Assembly: GCA_937967345.1 (NCBI GenBank)
Contig: CALBTN010000191.1
Location: forward strand, 1 to 7,170
Length of the DNA stretch: 7,170 nt
DNA from: an uncultured Rubrivivax sp.
GTDB lineage: Bacteria; Pseudomonadota; Gammaproteobacteria; Burkholderiales; Burkholderiaceae_C
Reading direction: 5' to 3'
A program made the position numbers and the translations under genes. The notes under the pieces are model-generated. The model was not told where the DNA came from. It searched no databases and was given only the letters and a program-made list of their open reading frames with translations. This document shows, piece after piece, positions 1-5,556 of this stretch (position 1 is its first letter; every line of letters begins with the position of its first letter).

Positions 1-778
1 CCTCGGGCTTGAGCAGCGTCGTGCCCAGGTTGACGGCGATGATGATGTCGGCGCCCATCGCGCGCGCCACGTCCACCGGCAGGTTGCGCACCAGCCCGCC
101 GTCGACCAGCTGGCGCTTGCCGATCGTCACCGGCGCCACCGCGCCGGGCACCGACATCGACGCGCGGATCGCACGCACCACGCTGCCTTCCTTCAGCACC
201 ACCATCTCGCCGGTGCCGATGTCGGTGGCAATGGCGCGAAAGGGGATCGGCAGCTCGTCGAAGCTGCGCACGTTGGCGATCTGCACCAGCTGACGCAATT
301 CGCCTTCGAGCGCGATGCCGGTGACCAGGCCTTTTGGCAACTGCACGCCGTCGGCGCCGATGCCGAGCTCGGGGATCAGGTACGGCGTCAGATCGTCGGT
401 CTTTTGGCGCATGCTCTTGTCGGCGCGCGGCGCGTTGTCGGTGAACAGCTTTGCCGTGGTGATCTGGGCGATCGCCTGTTCCATCTCGGCCACGCTCATG
501 CCGGTGGCGTAGGCCGCGCCGACGATCGAGCCCATGCTGGTGCCGACGACCAGGTCCACCGGCACGCGCAGGTCCTCCAGCACCTTGAGCACGCCGATGT
601 GCGCCGCGCCGCGCGCGCCGCCGCCGGACAACACCAGGCCGACTCTGGGGCGCGAAGGCATGGCGGCAGCGGATGCGGTTTCGGCCGCTGGCGGCTGTGC
701 GCTGGCGCCGGTGGCCAGCAGGGCCAGGAAGGCCAGGAGGGCTGCCACAAAGCTGCCGTGACGTGGGCGCAAGGTCAT
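1..778 (-). CDS. Patatin-like phospholipase, exported (3' end beyond window)
   Basis: The visible 259 codons encode a patatin-family serine hydrolase, a lipid acyl hydrolase using a Ser-Asp dyad. Residues 1-27 look like a Sec signal peptide: Arg/His-rich start, hydrophobic core FVAALLAFLALLA, and an Ala-x-Ala-type end before Gln28. There is no lipobox Cys, so a periplasmic or outer-envelope location is inferred. The oxyanion loop GGGARG is at 52-57, the nucleophile elbow GTSMG at 79-83 (Ser81), the SMSVPG segment at 207-212, and the catalytic DGG at 226-228 (Asp226). All key residues are intact, and the rest of the protein lies left of the window. The start is uncertain: ATG at 778 gives a compact signal peptide, but an in-frame ATG at 790 would add MSNS. 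Neither has a clear Shine-Dalgarno sequence. The substrate cannot be told. It resembles bacterial RssA/YchK-like patatins in the core, but those lack a signal peptide. Confidence 0.93.
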   Translation of the reverse strand, partial: MTLRPRHGSFVAALLAFLALLATGASAQPPAAETASAAAMPSRPRVGLVLSGGGARGAAHIGVLKVLEDLRVPVDLVVGTSMGSIVGAAYATGMSVAEMEQAIAQITTAKLFTDNAPRADKSMRQKTDDLTPYLIPELGIGADGVQLPKGLVTGIALEGELRQLVQIANVRSFDELPIPFRAIATDIGTGEMVVLKEGSVVRAIRASMSVPGAVAPVTIGKRQLVDGGLVRNLPVDVARAMGADIIIAVNLGTTLLKPE

Positions 779-807
779 GGAGTTCGACATGAAATGGCGC
801 TCGGGGC

Positions 808-821
808 CGCGCCATGGCGCG
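808..821. repeat. 14-bp perfect palindrome upstream of patatin gene
   Basis: CGCGCCATGGCGCG reads identically on both strands. It lies about 30 bases upstream of the patatin ATG at 778 and directly abuts the 10-bp tandem repeat. An operator role is possible by position, but short GC palindromes are common by chance at this base composition. Confidence 0.4.
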
Positions 822-842
822 CAAAGGGGCGCAAAGGGGCGC
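819..842. repeat. 10-bp tandem direct repeat, about 2.4 copies
   Basis: The unit GCAAAGGGGC occurs at 821-830 and again at 831-840 without mismatch, with period-10 matching over 819-842. A further partial GCGCAAAG follows at 841-848. On the minus strand it reads as repeated CCCCTTTGCG upstream of the patatin gene. One-helical-turn spacing would suit a regulator binding side by side, but this is inference. Confidence 0.6.
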
Positions 843-1093
843 GCAAAGTCTATGCGAGTGGCATTCCCGCCGCCACCGCCGCGCGGCCAAAGCGGGGCCG
901 GTTCGGGCTCATGCCGCAACCTGCACCCGCCGCGCCGTGGTTGCGGCGGGCCACACGGCCCGCGCGCCGGCGCTCGGCCGCCTGGTCCGACAGGCGGATG
1001 TCCAGGTCGAAGCCCAGGGCTGCGGCGCCGCACCGGCCAAGCCGGCATGGATGCTGGCCGCGATGGCCAGCCGACCAGCGCCGACACAGGCCT

Positions 1094-1888
1094 TCAGTGG
1101 CACCATGCCTTCAGCTGCAGTTTGCCGGCGATGTCCACTTCGAGGCGCGCTTTCACGCCCTGCGGCACGCTGCCATCGCTGCAACCGGGCTCGCTGACGG
1201 CGTAGGTCACGTTGCCGTTGTGGAAGCGCCAGCTGCGGTGAAAGCACACGCCGGTGCCTTCACCGTCGGCCGCCTTGCCCGCGAGTTCCATGGCCGGTGG
1301 GTCGGGTGGCGCGTGGGGTTTGTTCCAGGAGCGGTAGCGCGAGCCCCCTTCACCCGCTGCGTCGATGACGATGCGGTACTTGTCGGTGTCGCAGCTGAGC
1401 AGCGCAGTGCGCGCAGCCGCAGGGCCGCCGGACGCCGCCTCGGGCCCGGGCAGATTGATCGCGTTCACGCGAAACGCATTGCCGTTCGGGTTGGCCCACA
1501 CCTCGCCGTTGCCGTACATCACGCCATTGGCGTTGCAGAACAGCCCGCCCGGCTGCTGCCCGATGACGGCCCTGTGCAGCACCGGCCACAGCTGCGCGGC
1601 GAAGGGCTCGGTGAAGCGGGACTGCCAGGCGGCGGGGCTGGCGACCGTGGCCCGGCTGTCGTGCGAGTTCAGCGCCAGCGGGAAATCCAGCAGCGCGGCC
1701 AGCGCCTGCGCGTTGCGGCTTTGCACCGCTTCGCGCAAGGCGTTGTCGAAGTGCATGAAGTTCGCCTGGCTGCGCTCGCCCAGCACGGCCAGGTCGCAGC
1801 TGTCACCCAGCCGGGTCTGGGCCGCGGCCGACAACGCGGCCAGCCATGCCGGCAGCAGCCACAGCGCCCGGGCGCTGGACGGCTTCAC
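1094..1888 (-). CDS. Secreted six-cysteine protein of unknown function
   Basis: I do not recognise this 264-residue protein. The GTG start at 1888 is chosen because AAGGG lies seven bases upstream (1896-1900), because it directly precedes a good signal peptide (ALWLLPAWLAALSAAA, cleavage expected near residue 23), and because it leaves 28 bases after the preceding gene. An upstream in-frame ATG at 2008 would overlap that gene by about 90 bases and spoil the signal peptide. The mature part has six cysteines, at 31, 118, 166, 215, 236 and 263, compatible with three disulfides in the periplasm or outside. Residues 43-110 look helical. A distinctive segment, LFCNANGVMYGNGEVWANPN, lies at 116-135, and the C-terminal third looks beta-rich and ends in AWCH. 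The general look (helical start, then a GNGEVW-type strand) is reminiscent of small NTF2-like secreted domains, but I would not assign a family. It is probably co-transcribed with the DUF3011 gene upstream. Confidence 0.85.
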   Translation of the reverse strand: MKPSSARALWLLPAWLAALSAAAQTRLGDSCDLAVLGERSQANFMHFDNALREAVQSRNAQALAALLDFPLALNSHDSRATVASPAAWQSRFTEPFAAQLWPVLHRAVIGQQPGGLFCNANGVMYGNGEVWANPNGNAFRVNAINLPGPEAASGGPAAARTALLSCDTDKYRIVIDAAGEGGSRYRSWNKPHAPPDPPAMELAGKAADGEGTGVCFHRSWRFHNGNVTYAVSEPGCSDGSVPQGVKARLEVDIAGKLQLKAWCH

Positions 1889-1895
1889 CGCGAAG

Positions 1896-1900
1896 CCCTT
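1896..1900 (-). promoter_or_regulatory. Ribosome binding site deciding the GTG start at 1888
   Basis: The minus strand reads AAGGG seven bases before GTG. It lies in the 28-base spacer after the stop of the upstream DUF3011 gene, and it supports the GTG start over the longer ATG reading. Confidence 0.55.
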
Positions 1901-1916
1901 GCGATCGAACGCCGCA

Positions 1917-2717
1917 CTACAGTTGCGCGGCCCACGCCGTGCCCTTGAACCAGTCATCGTCGCGCGCCGCGAGCCCGCCCGAAGCCTGCGCGTACACGAT
2001 CCAGGCATTGACCACCCGCAGCAGGTCGGTGCCGGCCAGGCGCAGCGCGATACCGTGCGCGGTGCGCGCCAGCGGCGTGCCGTCGAGCACGCGCAGCTTG
2101 TCGGCGTGCACCGCCGTCATGGCCTGAGGCAGCGGCGCTTCGGCGGCGCAGGCGTCGAGCTTGCCGGCCAGTTGGCGCGCGAGGTCGACCGAGTAGCCGA
2201 TCGGCTCGCCCTGCATGACGTTGATGCGCCCGTCCGGGTCGATGGCGAGTTCGATATCGGGGCCGCCCTCGCGGTCGGAGCCGGCGAAATGACCCACGGC
2301 CCAGGCCGGCACGGCGATGCCGCGGTTGTCGTCGCTGCGTTGGTTGACGGGGTTGTCGTCGTGGTGATGGTGCTGGCCGCCCTGCGAGACCAACGCCTCG
2401 AGGATCACTGCAGCGCCAAGGCCTGCGGCGACGTCGCGCCCCGAGTCGTGGCCGTGGCGCGAGCTGCCGCAGGTGAACATCGCGCGGCAGCCGTTGTCGA
2501 CCCAGATGCCGCGCTGGTCGTAACCCCAGTCGCGTCCTTGCTTGCAGGTTCCAGAGCCATGAGACAGCTGCTGCGCCAGCTGCACGTTGTTGCCGGTGTC
2601 CGCGCGGCAGACCTGGTCGCGGTAGTTCAAGCTGCTGCATTCCAGCTCGCCTGCTCGTGCCTGTGCCGCCGTCAGCACGACAGCCATGCTTGCTATCGCT
2701 GCGCAGGTCATTCGCAT
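1917..2717 (-). CDS. Secreted DUF3011-domain protein
   Basis: This is a 266-residue exported protein. Start: ATG at 2717 (MRMTCAAIASMAVVL) with a G-rich GGGGGTGG upstream. It gives a short signal peptide ending near ARA at 20-22, whereas the longer reading from 2834 would bury the signal inside the protein. Residues 24-83 match the DUF3011 pattern: CSS at 27-29, Cys37, QLS at 50-52, Cys58, WGYD at 64-67, GIWVDNGCRAMF at 70-81. DUF3011 is a small Cys-containing secreted domain with no established function, found in many Proteobacteria. A Gly/Ala segment and a His run (HHHH at 116-119) form a linker. A second domain starts at about 137 (PAWAVGHFAG, then DIELAIDPDGRI at 154-165) and runs to the end without a family I can name. 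The gene leads a probable operon with the six-cysteine protein gene 28 bases downstream. Confidence 0.88.
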   Translation of the reverse strand: MRMTCAAIASMAVVLTAAQARAGELECSSLNYRDQVCRADTGNNVQLAQQLSHGSGTCKQGRDWGYDQRGIWVDNGCRAMFTCGSSRHGHDSGRDVAAGLGAAVILEALVSQGGQHHHHDDNPVNQRSDDNRGIAVPAWAVGHFAGSDREGGPDIELAIDPDGRINVMQGEPIGYSVDLARQLAGKLDACAAEAPLPQAMTAVHADKLRVLDGTPLARTAHGIALRLAGTDLLRVVNAWIVYAQASGGLAARDDDWFKGTAWAAQL

Positions 2718-2905
2718 CGCTTGTCCACCCCCGTCGAAAAAAGTGTAGCCAAGCCCGCAGCATGTCGGGGCAACGTCTTGCGGCCGGTCGAGGGCCAGGG
2801 CCGCACTCGGAAGCGGCGAGGCGATGCGCCGCACCTATGATCGGCGCCGCTTCGGCTGGTGCGCTGCCGGCCGGCCCCGAACGCAACCACAGCTTGCCCT
2901 GCCGC
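2718..2905. promoter_or_regulatory. Divergent intergenic region with weak promoter-like boxes
   Basis: This region separates the minus-strand DUF3011 gene from the plus-strand thioesterase gene, so promoters in both directions are expected. On the plus strand TATGAT at 2836-2841 matches five of six bases of a sigma-70 -10 box, but nothing at the right distance looks like a -35. On the minus strand TACACT (2747 to 2742) matches four of six; the nearest TTG-type box (TTGCCC, 2773 to 2768) is 20 bases away, which is too far. Both boxes are suggestions only. Confidence 0.3.
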
Positions 2906-3726
2906 ATGCACCACGTCTTCGACGCTGCGATCGCGCTCGACGCGACCAGCGCCAACACCTTCACCGGCGCCACCCACCCGGCCTACGCCAACATGGTGGG
3001 GCCCTTCGGCGGCACCACCTGCGCGGTGCTTCTCAACGCGGCGCTGCGGCATCCGCAGCGCCAGGGCGACCCGGTGGCGTTGACGGTGAACTACGCCGCC
3101 GCGCTGGCCGACGGTGCCTTCGCGATCGAGGCGCAGCCGGTACGCACCAACCGTTCGACCCAGCACTGGCGCGTGTCGCTGGCGCAGGACGGCGCGGTGT
3201 GCGCCACCGCCAGCGCGGTGTTCGCGCTGCGGCGCCCGACCTGGTCGACTACCGAATTGGCGCCGCCGCAGGCCATGCCGGCCGCGGCGAGCCTCGCGCG
3301 AGCCTCGCGCGAGCGCCGCGGCACGGCCGCCCGCCGTGGGTCGGCTGCTACGACATGCGCTTCGACGAGGGCGCCATGCCCGAACGCTTCGACGCGCACG
3401 AGCAGGCGCATTCGCGCAGCCGGCTGTGGCTGCGCGACGAGCCGCCGCGGCCGCTGGACTTCGCGTCGCTGGCGGCGCTGTGCGACGTGTTCTTCCCGCG
3501 CATCTTCATCCGCCGCCGCCGCTTCACGCCAATCGGCACGGTGTCGCTGAACGCCTACTTCCACGCCGACGCGGCGCTGCTGGCGGCGCAAGGCGATCGG
3601 CATGTGCTGGGCTGCGCCCGCGGCGTCGCGTTTCGCGACGGCTACTTCGAGCAAGCCGCCGAGGTCTGGAGCGACAGCGGCGCGCTGCTGGCCAGCACGC
3701 AGCAGCTGGTGTACTTCAAGGAATAG
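2906..3726 (+). pseudogene. Acyl-CoA thioesterase, double hotdog (TesB-like), frameshifted by an 11-bp duplication
   Basis: Thioesterases of this family hydrolyse acyl-CoA to free acid and CoA in the cytoplasm. The first part reads from ATG 2906 (MHHVFDAAIALDATSANTFTG) with the N-terminal hotdog motif NMVGPFGGTTCAVLLNAALR, the usual 4HBT_3 helix entry. The second part continues in another frame, from about WVGCYDMRFDEG (3340) through FFPRIFIRRRRFTPIGTVSL to LVYFKE and TAG at 3724-3726. Between them, at 3287-3314, CGAGCCTCGCG is repeated in tandem. Deleting one 11-bp copy joins the frames as SLARAPRHGRPPWVGCYDM and gives 269 residues, normal for a double hotdog. As given, the first frame runs to a stop at 3548-3550, yielding the N-terminal domain plus an Arg/Ser/Ala-rich nonsense tail. 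The start at 2906 fits the family; an in-frame ATG at 2837 is possible. The break may be a real mutation, a slipped-strand variant or an assembly error. Substrate chain length is unknown. Confidence 0.87.
3287..3314. repeat. 11-bp tandem duplication inside the thioesterase gene
   Basis: The unit CGAGCCTCGCG occupies 3288-3298 and 3299-3309 identically, followed by a partial third copy (CGAGC); period-11 matching spans 3287-3314. Because 11 is not a multiple of three, the extra copy shifts the reading frame at the linker between the two hotdog domains. Confidence 0.9.
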
Positions 3727-3729
3727 CAG

Positions 3730-3760
3730 CGCCGCGGCCCAGCCGCTGGCGGCCGCGGCG
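3730..3760. terminator. Perfect 10-bp inverted repeat between convergent genes
   Basis: CGCCGCGGCC at 3730-3739 pairs perfectly with GGCCGCGGCG at 3751-3760 across an 11-base loop. It fills almost the whole 35-base space between the thioesterase stop (3726) and the flgN stop (3762). Position and symmetry suit a bidirectional terminator, but neither side has a T-run, so it is not a classical intrinsic terminator. Confidence 0.45.
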
Positions 3761-3761
3761 G

Positions 3762-4127
3762 TCAGGCCTGCAGCGCGCCCGGGCGCGGGCCACGCTCACC
3801 GCGCCCGGTGGCCGAGTAGGCGGCGCCGGCGGCCGTGGCCGGCAGCAGCAGGTCCAGCGCGCGGCCCAGCGCGGCGGCGCGGCGCGCCACGCCCTCGCGC
3901 TGTGCTGCGATCTGGCCGGCGCTGCGCGCGGCGCGCTGGCGCAGCGGCGCCGGCAGCGGGGTGCCAGCGGCGAGCACGGCGCGGCGCAGCGCAGCCAGCG
4001 CGCGCTGCAGCGCGGCGGCTTCGCTGGCCACGGCGCCGGCGTCTTGCACGCGCAGCGCTTCGCCCAGCGCTTGCAGCCGCGCATCGAGTTGCTGCAGCGC
4101 GGTGTGGCGATCGGCGTCGGTGGGCAT
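3762..4127 (-). CDS. flgN: FlgN, export chaperone for hook-filament junction proteins
   Basis: FlgN is a cytoplasmic chaperone that binds FlgK and FlgL and delivers them to the flagellar type III export gate. The 121-residue product is mostly alpha-helical, rich in Ala, Leu, Gln and Arg with coiled-coil-like spacing (ALQQLDARLQALGEALRVQD at 10-29, then AALQRALAALRRAVL). It ends in the low-complexity tail usual for the family (ALDLLLPATAAGAAYSATG). FlgN sequences are poorly conserved, so the call rests on size, helical pattern and position directly after flgM. The ATG at 4127 is fixed by AAGGAG at 4136-4141, eight bases upstream. A longer in-frame reading from 4175 would run into flgM and is rejected. 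Translation is probably coupled to flgM. Confidence 0.88.
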   Translation of the reverse strand: MPTDADRHTALQQLDARLQALGEALRVQDAGAVASEAAALQRALAALRRAVLAAGTPLPAPLRQRAARSAGQIAAQREGVARRAAALGRALDLLLPATAAGAAYSATGRGERGPRPGALQA

Positions 4128-4135
4128 CTGCTTGG

Positions 4136-4141
4136 CTCCTT
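4136..4141 (-). promoter_or_regulatory. flgN ribosome binding site overlapping the flgM stop
   Basis: On the minus strand the sequence is TGAAGGAG: the last base of the flgM TGA is the first base of AAGGAG. Ribosomes ending flgM are therefore placed at the flgN start, which suggests translational coupling. Confidence 0.75.
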
Positions 4142-4422
4142 CAGTGCCGCGCCTTGGGCAGCAGCTCTTGGGCATTGGCGATCAACTTGTCGGCGATGAC
4201 CTCGGCGTTGACCTGGAAGCGGCCGTCACGGATCGCCTGGGCGATGCGCTCGACCTTGGCCTGGTCGAACTCGGCGCGGCCGTGTTCGTCGGCCAGCGCC
4301 ACCTGGCTGGACAGTTGCACCGTGGCGCTGGGCTGCACCGCCGGCACCGGCTCGCCGGCCGTCTTGCGTTCGGCAACCGGCGCCGTGGCGGCGGGCTGGT
4401 GGTCGATGGGCGTGATCTTCAT
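4141..4422 (-). CDS. flgM: FlgM, anti-sigma-28 factor
   Basis: FlgM binds the flagellar sigma factor FliA (sigma-28) and blocks late gene expression until the hook-basal body is finished, when FlgM is exported through the new channel. The product is 93 residues, the usual size. It starts MKITPI, has a Pro/Ala/Val-rich, probably disordered N-terminal half (10-40), and carries the conserved sigma-binding C-terminal part: KVERIAQAIRDGRFQVNAEV at 56-75 followed by IADKLI at 76-81. The start is fixed by AAGGAG (4429-4434) six bases before the ATG. flgN follows after 13 bases, and a candidate sigma-28 promoter lies about 100 bases upstream, which would give the negative feedback known for this gene. 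Confidence 0.95.
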   Translation of the reverse strand: MKITPIDHQPAATAPVAERKTAGEPVPAVQPSATVQLSSQVALADEHGRAEFDQAKVERIAQAIRDGRFQVNAEVIADKLIANAQELLPKARH

Positions 4423-4520
4423 GCTGAACTCCTTGAGTGCCGCACCGCGGACCGCAGCGCCGGCACCTGAAGGCGGGTTGCGGCTGGCGCGCGGCCGGTG
4501 CTGAACCGGGCATGTGCGGG

Positions 4521-4548
4521 ATATCGGACGCAGCGCGCGCCGACTTGA
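4521..4548 (-). promoter_or_regulatory. Candidate sigma-28 (FliA) promoter for flgM-flgN
   Basis: On the minus strand, TCAAGTCG (4548 to 4541) is followed by a 12-base spacer and TCCGATAT (4528 to 4521). The known enterobacterial consensus is TAAAGTTT, 11 bases, GCCGATAA. The -10 keeps CCGATA (six of eight bases), the -35 keeps five of eight, and the spacer is one base longer. A start of transcription near 4514 would leave a leader of about 90 bases before flgM. In enteric bacteria flgM has such a class 3 promoter behind flgA. Confidence 0.45.
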
Positions 4549-4603
4549 GCCCTGATCGCACGAATTCTGGCAGCGCACCCGCGCAGCGCGGGGTGCTCGG
4601 CGT

Positions 4604-4630
4604 CGCGGCGGCGCTGCGCACGCCGCCGCG
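4604..4630 (-). terminator. GC-rich hairpin just after flgA
   Basis: CGCGGCGGC at 4604-4612 pairs perfectly with GCCGCCGCG at 4622-4630 across a nine-base loop, 21 bases beyond the flgA stop. A competing hairpin pairs GCGCAGCGC (4581-4589) with GCGCTGCGC (4611-4619). There is no T-run. It could reduce read-through from flgA into flgM, but such repeats arise easily at this GC content. Confidence 0.3.
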
Positions 4631-4651
4631 CCGCGCCATCGCGGCCGCGGT

Positions 4652-5419
4652 TCAAAGCGCCACCTCGACCCGGCCGCGGCCGACCGGCAGCCCGCTGAGC
4701 ACGCGGCCGTTGTCGGTGCGCACACGCACCGGCCGGCCCTCGATGCCCGGGCCCATCGCCTGCGCACGCCCACTCACACTGAAGCCCTTGCCGTGCGCCA
4801 CCAGCTGCACCGTGTCGCCGGCGGCAAACCACTGGCGCTGGCGCAGATCGCTGGCGCGCAGCGCTGCGCCGGCCGGCAGCGCGCGTGCCAGCTCGCGCCC
4901 GACCAGACGCGACGCGTCGGCCAGCGGCGGCGCGGCGGCAGCGGCCCAATCGACCTCGGCCTGCTGCAGTTGGCCCGCTTGCAGCACCTGGCCGGCGGCC
5001 AGCGGCGTGTTCAGCACCCAAGCCGGCGCGAACACCCTCACCGTCACCGGCAGGTACACGTTCCACGGTGTCGGGCCTTCGACACAACGCAGCCCGATGC
5101 GGCTGCGGCCCCAGGCGCGCACGCCCGGCGGCAGATACGGCTCGATGCGCTCGCACGGTGCCAGCCGCAGCCTCGGGTTCAGCCGGCCGGGCTCGACCTG
5201 CACCCGCAGTTGCGGCAGCCCCAGCGCGCTGCCCACCTGCTGGCCGACCTGCTCGCCAAGCTCGCGGATGCGCGACCAGGTGGCTTCGTCCAGACCGCCG
5301 GCCGCGGCGTCGCCAGCGACGGCCTGCGCCTGCGCGGCGCCGCTCGCCGCCAGCCACAGCGCGGCGCGCAATGCGCGTGCGGCGCGGCGCGTTGGGCGGG
5401 CTGGGGCGGACAGGCTCAC
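4652..5419 (-). CDS. flgA: FlgA, flagellar P-ring assembly chaperone
   Basis: FlgA is a periplasmic chaperone needed to assemble FlgI into the P ring around the rod. From the GTG at 5419 the product is 255 residues with an Arg-rich start and signal peptide (ALRAALWLAASGAAQAQ), fitting the family length. An ATG at 5494 would add 25 residues ahead of the signal, and neither start has a clear ribosome binding site. Recognisable FlgA features follow in order: RLRLAPC, then GRSRIGLRC and WNVYLPVTVRVFAPAWVLN in the middle, and the SAF domain with LAAGQVL and ARALPAGAALRASDL. The C-terminal beta domain carries GDTVQLVAHGKGFSVSGRAQ and ends RVEVAL. The gene diverges from flgB and is followed, after 229 bases, by flgM. 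In relatives flgA, flgM and flgN are often transcribed together. Confidence 0.93.
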   Translation of the reverse strand: MSLSAPARPTRRAARALRAALWLAASGAAQAQAVAGDAAAGGLDEATWSRIRELGEQVGQQVGSALGLPQLRVQVEPGRLNPRLRLAPCERIEPYLPPGVRAWGRSRIGLRCVEGPTPWNVYLPVTVRVFAPAWVLNTPLAAGQVLQAGQLQQAEVDWAAAAAPPLADASRLVGRELARALPAGAALRASDLRQRQWFAAGDTVQLVAHGKGFSVSGRAQAMGPGIEGRPVRVRTDNGRVLSGLPVGRGRVEVAL

Positions 5420-5556
5420 GCGGCCAATGTAGGGCCGCGGTGCGCGCCGCAGCGCGGCGAACTGGGCCGCCTTCGCCGCGTTGTTCGAACCCATGGCGGG
5501 TGCGGGCGCTGCCCAGAATGCGGCCGCATGAAGGTGCCCTCGATGCCGCCACGATC
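5420..5556. promoter_or_regulatory. flgA/flgB divergent intergenic region
   Basis: This 137-base region must hold the start signals for the flgA and flgB units, which are class 2 (early/middle) genes in relatives. I could not find a convincing sigma-70, sigma-54 or sigma-28 promoter in it. A GTTCGAAC palindrome lies at 5483-5490. If flgB starts at the alternative ATG (5518) and flgA at 5494, the true gap would be only 23 bases, which argues for the shorter starts. Confidence 0.4.

Larger units (their letters stand above)
791..1093. other. Intergenic gap of about 300 bases without a confident gene
   Basis: This stretch separates the stop of the six-cysteine protein gene from the patatin gene start. 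It presumably holds the patatin promoter, but I find no convincing -35/-10 pair. It contains a 10-bp tandem repeat (819-842), a 14-bp palindrome (808-821) and an 8-bp inverted repeat, GCCGCAAC at 913-920 pairing with GTTGCGGC at 940-947 across a 19-base loop. On the minus strand, parts of two frames have coding-like codon use: a reading with LGFDLDIRLSDQAAERRR ending at a TAG at 850-852, and an upstream piece in another frame. Neither has a credible start, so no gene is called. Confidence 0.6.

Noticed and set aside
404..1948. Very long plus-strand open frames (404-1948 and 1365-2840) opposite the secreted-protein genes
   Set aside because: They are antisense to the patatin, six-cysteine and DUF3011 genes, which have signal peptides, family motifs and sensible codon use. 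The plus-strand products are low-complexity Arg/Ala/Gly/His strings typical of GC-rich antisense frames.
1889..2008. Longer ATG start at 2008 for the six-cysteine protein
   Set aside because: It would overlap the DUF3011 gene by about 90 bases and put 40 Arg-rich residues before a good signal peptide. The GTG at 1888 has a ribosome binding site.
3287..3314. Programmed ribosomal frameshifting as the cause of the thioesterase frame change
   Set aside because: No slippery heptamer is visible, and the exact 11-bp duplication explains the shift fully.
2824..3340. Plus-strand frame opening at 2824 as the true N-terminus of the thioesterase C-terminal half
   Set aside because: Its first 170 residues are the out-of-frame shadow of the N-terminal hotdog domain; only the part after the 11-bp duplication is genuine.
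5420..5556. Sigma-54 promoter before flgB
   Set aside because: The TGGCGGG-like sequence near 5494 does not keep the GG and GC dinucleotides at the required ten-base spacing.
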